In this document: positions 1-5,146 of the stretch, in pieces
Numbering within the stretch: position 1 is the first letter of the stretch
Layout: the number at the start of each line of letters is the position of its first letter
Source: Bacteroidota bacterium
Lineage (GTDB): Bacteria > Bacteroidota > Ignavibacteria > SZUA-365 > JAADGX01
Assembly (NCBI GenBank): GCA_027021285.1
Contig: JALUUP010000529.1
Coordinates: 1 to 5,146, forward strand
Direction of reading: 5' to 3'
Length of the DNA: 5,146 nt
Made by a program: the position numbers and the translations under genes
Notes under the pieces: model-generated
The model's input: only the letters and a program-made list of their open reading frames with translations
Told to the model about the DNA's origin: nothing
The model's database searches: none

Positions 1-1032
1 TCTGTGGGAAGCGGCAGGATGATCTATCGCAGCGTCCTGAAACGACTTATCATCTCCGGAATAGGGCGAAGAGCCGCCATGATCATTGGAACGCCCGAGC
101 GAGCGGAACAACTTCACGCGCTCTTGAAAAACGCTCCTGCTCTCGGTTATACCATCGTCGGGTTTCTCAACACCGGCAATGGCAACGTCGATACGGACCT
201 GAAAGAATACGGCACGCTCAACGACCTCGAAGCAATTCTCGAGAGGGAGAATATCCAGGAAGTGCTCATCGCTCTTCCCTCCACCGAGCACGACCTTCTC
301 GTCGATATCGTCGGACGCTGCAGTCCCTACAAGGTCGGTTTGAAAATCCAACCCGACATGTACGACATCATTTCCGGCCAGGCGCGAACACACCAGATCT
401 ACGGCGTGCCCCTGATGGAAATCATGCCCGAGCTCATGCAACCCTGGGAGCGGGTTACCAAGCGAATCATCGACATCATCGTTTCTCTCGTCATCCTCGT
501 TTTGAGTTTTCCCCTATGGATATTTATCGCGTTGGGCATCAAGCTTTCCTCTCGCGGACCGATCTTATACCGGCAGGAGCGGGTCGGAAAAGACGGAAAG
601 ATTTTCCGCATCATCAAGTTCCGATCGATGCGTGTGGATGCCGAAAAGCTCACCGGCCCCCGCTGGGCGGATAAAGATGATCCCCGCGTGACATCGTTCG
701 GAAAAATCCTTCGAAAAACACATCTCGATGAAATCCCGCAACTGCTCAACGTCCTGGAAGGCGATATGAGCCTGGTTGGTCCCCGGCCCGAACGCCCGTA
801 TTTCGTGGATAAATTCACCCGGGAAATCGCTCTCTACCGGCGGAGGCTGAACGTCCGCCCCGGCATCACCGGCTGGGCGCAGGTCAAACACAAGTACGAC
901 GAATCCCTGGACGACGTGCGCACGAAACTCCGCTACGATCTTTTCTACATCGAAAACATGTCCGTTCGCATGGACCTGAAGATCCTGCTTCACACGCTGT
1001 ACAATGTCTTTACGGGACAGGGCCATGCGTGA
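1..1032 (+). CDS. Polyprenyl-phosphate sugar-1-phosphate transferase (large monotopic PGT, WbaP/EPS type), 5'-truncated
   Basis: Transfers a sugar-1-phosphate from a nucleotide sugar to polyprenyl phosphate at the inner membrane, the first committed step of exopolysaccharide, capsule or O-antigen unit assembly. The frame is open from the first base, so the gene begins left of the window. Counting from the GTG at base 4, residues about 22-120 form a Rossmann-like domain (IIGTPERAEQL at 27-37) as in the CoA_binding_3 family. The bacterial sugar transferase domain runs from about W148 to the end: a membrane-inserting hydrophobic helix at 155-177, KFRSM at 205-209, the catalytic Asp-Glu pair D242-E243 in LDEIPQLLNVLEGDMSLVGPRPERP (241-265), and RPGITGWAQV at 285-294. 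Full-length relatives carry roughly four N-terminal transmembrane helices, missing here only because of the window edge. The GTG at base 4 is not the real start. The stop overlaps the next gene by 8 bases. The family is secure; the sugar (glucose, galactose or an amino sugar) cannot be read from sequence. Confidence 0.93.
   Translation, partial: SVGSGRMIYRSVLKRLIISGIGRRAAMIIGTPERAEQLHALLKNAPALGYTIVGFLNTGNGNVDTDLKEYGTLNDLEAILERENIQEVLIALPSTEHDLLVDIVGRCSPYKVGLKIQPDMYDIISGQARTHQIYGVPLMEIMPELMQPWERVTKRIIDIIVSLVILVLSFPLWIFIALGIKLSSRGPILYRQERVGKDGKIFRIIKFRSMRVDAEKLTGPRWADKDDPRVTSFGKILRKTHLDEIPQLLNVLEGDMSLVGPRPERPYFVDKFTREIALYRRRLNVRPGITGWAQVKHKYDESLDDVRTKLRYDLFYIENMSVRMDLKILLHTLYNVFTGQGHA
1014..1022 (+). 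promoter_or_regulatory. Weak Shine-Dalgarno-like purine tract for the Wzi-like gene
   Basis: GGGACAGGG ends two bases before the ATG at 1025, and its GGGA core is 7 bases upstream, an acceptable spacing. The other in-frame ATG, at 1004, has no purine-rich tract before it and would put seven extra polar residues ahead of the signal peptide. The tract therefore favours the 1025 start. It lies inside the 3' end of the upstream coding region, so its sequence is also constrained by that gene. Confidence 0.4.
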
Positions 1033-1081
1033 ACGTCTGATCCTGTTGATGCTGTTCCTTGCGCCTGCCGTCGCCTGGAGC
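1025..1081 (+). other. Signal peptide of the Wzi-like protein
   Basis: Residues 1-19 contain two arginines (R2, R4), then an uninterrupted hydrophobic run and A-W-S at positions -3 to -1 of a signal peptidase I site, followed by Gln. No cysteine follows, so it is not a lipoprotein signal. It supports both the 1025 start and export to the outer membrane. Confidence 0.75.
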
Positions 1082-2683
1082 CAACTGGAACACGTGCCCG
1101 CCTCCAACCTCGTGTATGATTTCCTGAACCACATGCAGGTGCGCGGATACTTGCCGGATTACAACCGGTCGTTCATCCCCGCCACGAGAAGGGAAGTAAT
1201 CGCCTGGCTGCACGAAGTCAATCAGCAGAGCGGGAAGCTCTCCGAAACAGAACGGGAGCTGGCGTCGCGATTCAGCCAGGAGTTCATAGACGAGGCGGAT
1301 CGGCGGCAGGCAAGAACCGTGCTCTTTTCCGGAAAGGATTCATGGTCGAAACGGTTGTCGGATATCTTTTCGGACAAGGAAAAGTTTCTTTACACGTGGC
1401 GCGATCCCGCTGACACGGCAACCACGTTCTTCATGGAAGGCCTGGCAAGTTTCGACACACGGTCGGCCGTGATTGACGGGGAGGTCAAGCACGTCAGCCT
1501 GGGGCAAATCGGGGGCAGGTTCCGCGGAACAATCCGTGGCATCGTCGGATACGGCTTGCAATCCACGAACGGGACGACATTCGGCGACCGGAACTTCGCG
1601 CTCACGGACCCGGTCCTGCGACAGAACACGGCATTCACGGATTTCAACAGCGAGTACTTCGATTTCACGGAAGCATACGTTTCGGTCGATTTCGACTGGG
1701 GACGTTTAAGCCTGGGCAAGGAACGAATCCTGATGGGCAGCGGCTTACAGGACAAGTTGTACATCTCGTCGAACGCCCCGACATTCGACGCCCTGCGGTT
1801 CGAGGCGCGGTTCAAGACATTCCGTTACACGTTTATTCACAGCTCGCTTTTATCGAAACGCCTCATCCTCGATGCCGGGGAGCCGTTCTACAATCCCAAG
1901 TTCCTGGCCCTGCACCGCGCCCAGGTCGCCTTGTTCGATGCCGTCGATTTCGGTGTTTACGAAGCCGTTATTTATTCACGGCGTTTTCTTGATCTCGCCT
2001 ATCTCAACCCCATCAACTTTTTCAAATCGGCCGAACACAGCAACGGAGACCGCGACAACCCACTCCTTGCATTCGACCTGCAAAGCCGCGGAATCCCGGA
2101 TCTTCAGCTTTACGGCACATGGCTCATCGACGACGTGGACTTTTCGCGCTGGGGAACGGGATGGTTCGGAAACAAATTTGCATGGCAGGCCGGGATGCAA
2201 ACCACCGCTCTCTCTCGCGACCTGGAACTCACCCTGGAATATACACGCATAGAACCGTACGTCTATTCGCACGTATTTGCCGACAACTCGTACACGCACC
2301 GGGAAATCAACCTCGGACCCACGATACAGCCAAACTCCTACGCGGTTTCACTGGGCATGCTGTACTGGCTGGGATACAAGTGGCGGGGATCGTTCCTGCT
2401 GCGTCACATGGAGCATGGCGCCAACGTGTACGACGAGGAAGGCAACCTCGTTCGCAATACGGGCGGCGATGTCCTGGTCGGTTACAGGTTCGGGCGGGAT
2501 AGTGAAACCGCGCGCTTGCTTGACGGCGATCTGGAAACGGAAGACCTTCTGTCTTTTTCTCTTCGCTATGAACCGTGGCGCAACATCATCTGGGATTTCG
2601 TCTATCAGCTTCGCGTCAACCGAAGGAACCAGCAATCCCATACCAGACATTTCCTCTCACTTCTTCTTCTTATCGAGTATTGA
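1025..2683 (+). CDS. Wzi-like capsule assembly outer-membrane beta-barrel protein
   Basis: The 552-residue product is an exported outer-membrane protein of the Wzi capsule-assembly family (the E. coli member helps attach capsular polysaccharide to the cell surface). The start at 1025 gives a clean signal peptide: MRER, a hydrophobic core at 5-17, and a probable cleavage site after AWS (residue 19). Residues about 20-125 are mostly helical, with the pattern PxxR and a short helix at 52-64, like the helical segment that precedes the barrel in this family. From about 133 to the end, alternating polar/hydrophobic strands separated by Asp/Asn/Gly turns indicate a barrel. Family-like stretches are AYLNPINFFKSAEH (325-338), RIEPYVYSHVFADNSYTH (408-425) and LGPTIQPNSYAVSLG (430-444). 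The last strand, HFLSLLLLIEY, ends in an aromatic residue as outer-membrane barrels usually do. It overlaps the transferase upstream by 8 bases and shares one base with the next gene. A general porin-like barrel is the alternative, but the motifs and operon context favour Wzi. Confidence 0.87.
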   Translation: MRERLILLMLFLAPAVAWSQLEHVPASNLVYDFLNHMQVRGYLPDYNRSFIPATRREVIAWLHEVNQQSGKLSETERELASRFSQEFIDEADRRQARTVLFSGKDSWSKRLSDIFSDKEKFLYTWRDPADTATTFFMEGLASFDTRSAVIDGEVKHVSLGQIGGRFRGTIRGIVGYGLQSTNGTTFGDRNFALTDPVLRQNTAFTDFNSEYFDFTEAYVSVDFDWGRLSLGKERILMGSGLQDKLYISSNAPTFDALRFEARFKTFRYTFIHSSLLSKRLILDAGEPFYNPKFLALHRAQVALFDAVDFGVYEAVIYSRRFLDLAYLNPINFFKSAEHSNGDRDNPLLAFDLQSRGIPDLQLYGTWLIDDVDFSRWGTGWFGNKFAWQAGMQTTALSRDLELTLEYTRIEPYVYSHVFADNSYTHREINLGPTIQPNSYAVSLGMLYWLGYKWRGSFLLRHMEHGANVYDEEGNLVRNTGGDVLVGYRFGRDSETARLLDGDLETEDLLSFSLRYEPWRNIIWDFVYQLRVNRRNQQSHTRHFLSLLLLIEY

Positions 2684-3993
2684 TGTCCCGTAAACACATC
2701 CTGCATTCCATTCACGAGAGCGTCAGCCGTTCACCATCGAGACTGTTCTGGAAAATCATCGTCGGATTCATTCTCGTCACGCGGCTAGCGGCGGTCGTGG
2801 CGCTCGGAGAATTTGAGCAGCCCCTACTGTACGAATACGGCATGATCGCCCGGCACCTGCTTGCCGGTTACGGATACTCGCTCGTGTACCCCGGTTTACA
2901 TATCGAATTCGGTATAGACGGCAATGTCCCCCAGCCGGACGCGACTCCAACCGCATTCACCTTGCCGGGCTACGTGGCGGTAATGTACGTCGTACTGGGG
3001 GCGTTCGGCGACAATGTGACCGGGTACATCATTCTTTACGCACTGAACATCCTCATGGGAATCCTGGCGGCGTGGGCCGTCTATCTGCTGACACGCACGC
3101 TGCTTTCGGAAGAGACGGCGCGATGGAGCGCTGTACTGACAGCGCTGTACCCTCCCTTCATCGCCGTGTCCACGACATTCGGCGGCGCTCTCTGGTACCA
3201 GGTTCTCATGTGTTTTTCCCTCCTTTTGATCTACCGGATCGCGCGCAACAAAACAATACGGGCCGCGCTTGTGGCGGGAATCGTCACCGCGGTATGGTTG
3301 TACTTCCGGGCGGAAGCGTTGGGTATCGCCGCGTTGCTGAGCATCTGGCTCTGGAAAAAAGCCTCTCCCCGCGCCGCGCTCGCGTTCTTTCTCGTTGTCT
3401 TCCTCGCCGCAGTTCCCTGGGCGGTTCGGAATTACTACGCCTTCGATGCCATCGTGCCGATGACAACCAACGGGTGGCTGAACTTCTGGCGGGGCAATAA
3501 CCCGACCACGACCGGCGGCAGCTACACCGAGAAGGGAGAACCGAACTGGTACGACCAGAACGTTTATGAGAAGATCAAGATCATCCCCCGCACGCGCACC
3601 CACGAGATCGACATCATGCGTGTTTACCGGGAAGAAGCCCTGCGTTTCGTGCGCGAACACCCGTGGGAAACCGCCAGGTTGTACCTGAAAAAACTGGTCA
3701 TGTTCTTCACGATCGATTTCTCCGATCCCCGCGTTCGAACGCCCATCTTTCTCATTTCCCGGGGATTGATAGTATTTGCTTTTTTCTGGGGATTCTTTAT
3801 TCTACGTCACAAGGGCCGTGTTCCCTGGCCATTGATCGTCTGTATTGCATACTACGCTCTGCTCGTTTCCGCTCTGCACGTGGAAAGCCGGTACCAGGTC
3901 ATGGTCGATATCCTTTTTATTCCTTTCTGTGCAGCGACAGTAAACTCTTTTTTCCCGCGCAACGACGTCAATAAAAACATGAAACCCGCATGA
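2683..3993 (+). CDS. GT-C fold membrane glycosyltransferase (GT39/PMT_2/ArnT-like)
   Basis: This 436-residue polytopic inner-membrane protein probably transfers a sugar from a polyprenyl-phosphate donor to an acceptor on the periplasmic side. Hydrophobic segments lie near residues 22-42, 92-110, 113-140, 150-165, 168-187, 194-226 (possibly two), 231-248, 356-374, 382-400 and 404-423, about ten in all. Family-like signatures are LLYEYGMIARHLLAGYGYS (48-66) in the first external loop, which holds the acidic residues expected to be catalytic in GT-C enzymes; PTAFTLPGYVAVMY (89-102); PWAVRNYYAFDAIVPMTTNGWLNFWRGNNP (245-274); and ESRYQVMVDILFIPFCA (401-417). A soluble region of about 100 residues (250-355) precedes the last three helices. 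The ATG at 2683 overlaps the preceding TGA by one base (TGATG). The frame stays open to 2575, but residues encoded before 2683 look like shadow sequence of the barrel gene, and initiation at 2683 gives a normal short cytoplasmic N-terminus. No good Shine-Dalgarno precedes it, so coupling is likely. The acceptor and sugar are unknown. Confidence 0.85.
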   Translation: MSRKHILHSIHESVSRSPSRLFWKIIVGFILVTRLAAVVALGEFEQPLLYEYGMIARHLLAGYGYSLVYPGLHIEFGIDGNVPQPDATPTAFTLPGYVAVMYVVLGAFGDNVTGYIILYALNILMGILAAWAVYLLTRTLLSEETARWSAVLTALYPPFIAVSTTFGGALWYQVLMCFSLLLIYRIARNKTIRAALVAGIVTAVWLYFRAEALGIAALLSIWLWKKASPRAALAFFLVVFLAAVPWAVRNYYAFDAIVPMTTNGWLNFWRGNNPTTTGGSYTEKGEPNWYDQNVYEKIKIIPRTRTHEIDIMRVYREEALRFVREHPWETARLYLKKLVMFFTIDFSDPRVRTPIFLISRGLIVFAFFWGFFILRHKGRVPWPLIVCIAYYALLVSALHVESRYQVMVDILFIPFCAATVNSFFPRNDVNKNMKPA

Positions 3994-4742
3994 GCAAATC
4001 CCTCGTCATAATTCCCACGTACAACGAAAAGGAAAACATCTCCCAGATCATCCCGGAGGTGCTTCAGCAGCATGAATCCATTGAAGTCCTCGTGGTGGAT
4101 GACAACTCGCCGGACGGCACGGCGGAGATTGTCCGCAACATGATCGAGAACGAGCCGCGCATCCACTTGATCACGCGCGAGCGCAAGATGGGTCTCGGTA
4201 CGGCTTACGTCCGCGGGTTTCATTACGGTATCGAACACGAGTACGACTACATCTTCGAAATGGACGCCGATTTCTCGCACGACCCCAAAGCCCTGCCGGA
4301 GTTCCTCGCTGCGATTCAGGACGCGGACCTCGTGCTGGGATCGCGCTACGTACACGGTGTGACCGTCGTGAACTGGCCCATGAAACGTCTTCTCCTCAGC
4401 TACTTCGCCAACGTGTACACGAAAATCGTAACTGGCATGCCCGTGCAAGACGCTACCGGCGGCTTTAAATGCTTCCGGCGTGAAGTCCTGGAAAACATCA
4501 ATCTCGACAATGTGAAATCGGGGGGATACGCGTTTCAAATCGAGATGAGTTTCAAAGCATGGAAGAAAGGGTTCCGCATCAAGGAAATTCCCATTCTCTT
4601 CGTCGATCGGCGCGTCGGCATCTCAAAGATGTCGAAGTCCATCGTGTGGGAAGCAGTCTTCCTCGTCTGGCAGCTGCGGTTCTACTCGCTCTTCGGACTC
4701 ATCGACACGACGCGGACAAACCACGTTCCTGCCCGATCCTGA
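3990..4742 (+). CDS. Dpm1-like GT2 glycosyltransferase, probable polyprenyl-monophosphate mannose synthase
   Basis: Cytosolic, inverting GT-A fold enzyme predicted to move a hexose, most likely mannose from GDP-mannose, onto polyprenyl phosphate. All Dpm1-type signatures are present in its 250 residues: IIPTYNEKENI (7-17), VVDDNSPDGTA (35-45), KMGLGTAYVRG (66-76), the metal-binding DAD with its context MDADFSHDP (91-99), GSRYVHG (117-123), TGGFKCFRREVL (156-167), GYAFQIEM (179-186) and GISKMS (210-215). There is no C-terminal transmembrane domain, so it belongs to the short soluble class like eukaryotic Dpm1 rather than the class with fused membrane helices. The ATG overlaps the upstream stop in a 4-base ATGA, a classic coupled junction. 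Its position directly after a GT-C transferase suggests it makes that enzyme's lipid-linked donor (inference). Glucose as the transferred sugar cannot be excluded. The last eleven residues or so fall outside the conserved domain. Confidence 0.92.
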   Translation: MSKSLVIIPTYNEKENISQIIPEVLQQHESIEVLVVDDNSPDGTAEIVRNMIENEPRIHLITRERKMGLGTAYVRGFHYGIEHEYDYIFEMDADFSHDPKALPEFLAAIQDADLVLGSRYVHGVTVVNWPMKRLLLSYFANVYTKIVTGMPVQDATGGFKCFRREVLENINLDNVKSGGYAFQIEMSFKAWKKGFRIKEIPILFVDRRVGISKMSKSIVWEAVFLVWQLRFYSLFGLIDTTRTNHVPARS

Positions 4743-4749
4743 AACCGTT

Positions 4750-5146
4750 TTACTCGTTTTCCTTCTCTTTGAATCGCAACACCAGCGATACGATTTCCGG
4801 CGTATTCCCGATGCGCACGGGCGGTCCCCACGTCCCGACACCCGAAGACACGTAATAATGTGTATCGCCTTTCTTCAGGTATCCCCAGCTCCGTTCGTAC
4901 ACGAGGCTCGTTATCAGGTTGATGGGAAATAATTGGCCGTGATGCGTATGACCCGACAACTGGATGTCCACTCCGGCGAGTTCCGCTTCCCGAAGACCGA
5001 TCGGCTGGTGATCGAGCAGGACGACGGGTCTCGACAGATCAATGCCCGATAAGACTTCATCCAGCGTCTTCCGGCGCACTCCCCTGTACGCGGCCATCCT
5101 GTCCTCCCTGCCCACCAGATAAAAGAATCCATCGATAAGTTTCCAT
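4750..5146 (-). CDS. Calcineurin-like metallophosphoesterase (YkuE/YaeI-like), C-terminal part
   Basis: Only the last 131 residues of this - strand gene are inside the window; the frame is open through the right edge, so the start is beyond 5146. The visible part begins WKLIDGFFYLVGRED and contains metallophosphoesterase blocks: VGREDR (11-16 of the visible part), LLDHQP (43-48) with metal-ligand H46, SGHTHHGQLFP (64-74) with metal ligands H66 and H68, and SSGVGTWGPPVRIGNTPEI (near 101-119), typical of membrane-associated YkuE/YaeI-type hydrolases. The N-terminal D-x-H and GDxxD motifs, and any membrane anchor, lie outside the window. A GTG at 5113-5115 is only an internal valine codon. The gene converges on the glycosyltransferase with 7 bases between stops. 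Enzymes of this group act on lipid-related or other phosphoesters; the substrate here is unknown. The second residue after HTH is usually Gly (GHTHGGQ), here His. Confidence 0.9.
   Translation of the reverse strand, partial: WKLIDGFFYLVGREDRMAAYRGVRRKTLDEVLSGIDLSRPVVLLDHQPIGLREAELAGVDIQLSGHTHHGQLFPINLITSLVYERSWGYLKKGDTHYYVSSGVGTWGPPVRIGNTPEIVSLVLRFKEKENE

Noticed and set aside
565..1134. Open frame of 189 codons on the - strand across the PGT/Wzi junction
   Set aside because: It is antisense to the conserved catalytic half of the sugar transferase; no recognisable domain, so a shadow.
2575..2682. Upstream extension of the GT-C coding region to an ATG at 2575
   Set aside because: The extra 36 residues overlap the barrel's final strands out of frame and look like shadow sequence; the ATG at 2683 makes a standard TGATG junction.
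2896..3660. Long open frame on the - strand (254 codons) opposite the GT-C gene
   Set aside because: The translation is low-complexity R/G/D/Q-rich with no hydrophobic core or motif, while the + strand encodes a coherent polytopic membrane protein.
3852..4538. Long open frame on the - strand (228 codons) opposite the end of the GT-C gene and most of the Dpm1-like gene
   Set aside because: It lies opposite two genes with intact family motifs, its translation shows no recognisable domain and its composition (rich in V, H, D, R) is typical of antisense shadow in G+C-rich coding sequence.
4740..4765. Possible weak hairpin GAAAC...GTTTTC after the Dpm1-like gene
   Set aside because: The stem is about five pairs, A/T-rich and imperfect, with no following T tract; not convincing as a terminator.
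4914..5132. Second - strand open frame overlapping the phosphoesterase
   Set aside because: It is a frame-shifted shadow; the metallophosphoesterase frame carries DHQP and GHTHHGQ and stays open to the window edge.
1..5146. Search for a novel defence, mobile or RNA-based system
   Set aside because: No direct repeat arrays, terminal inverted repeats, tRNA-like folds or recombinase/nuclease genes were seen; all sequence is accounted for by five conventional protein genes.

Overview
The window is part of a Gram-negative surface-polysaccharide locus. Four genes on the + strand overlap end to end (1-4742). A fifth gene, cut by the right edge, lies on the - strand and runs convergently (4750-5146). 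Base composition looks like mid-50s percent G+C and is even across the window. The Gram-negative assignment rests on the second gene, an outer-membrane beta-barrel of the Wzi capsule-assembly type with a signal peptide. The protein style (Wzi-like barrel with a helical N-terminal extension, GT-C transferase with a YEYG-type first loop, Dpm1-like GT2) resembles Bacteroidota/FCB-group or other environmental lineages more than enterobacteria. I cannot place it to a genus.

Layout: 1-1032 is the 3' part of a large polyprenyl-phosphate sugar-1-phosphate transferase, the enzyme class that starts glycan assembly on the lipid carrier. 1025-2683 encodes the Wzi-like outer-membrane protein. 2683-3993 encodes a multi-pass GT-C fold (GT39/PMT_2-like) glycosyltransferase. 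3990-4742 encodes a soluble Dpm1-like GT2, probably a polyprenyl-monophosphate mannose (or related hexose) synthase. 4750-5146 is the C-terminal part of a calcineurin-like metallophosphoesterase. The overlaps are 8, 1 and 4 bases, and little Shine-Dalgarno sequence is visible at the last two junctions, so one mRNA with translational coupling is the simplest reading. The promoter must lie left of the window.

How the genes may work together (inference): the first enzyme loads a sugar-phosphate onto a polyprenyl-phosphate to begin a repeat unit. The GT2 charges a separate polyprenyl-phosphate with a single hexose. The GT-C enzyme uses that lipid-linked sugar on the periplasmic side to decorate a glycan or another acceptor. 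The Wzi-like barrel helps hold or organise the finished polymer at the outer surface. The metallophosphoesterase is probably a separate transcription unit with no evident link.

There are no gene-free stretches; the only intergenic gap is 7 bases (4743-4749). I saw no RNA genes, insertion sequences, CRISPR arrays or convincing terminators. This looks like a conventional envelope-glycan operon, not a new system; the most interesting point is the adjacent donor-synthase/GT-C transferase pair.
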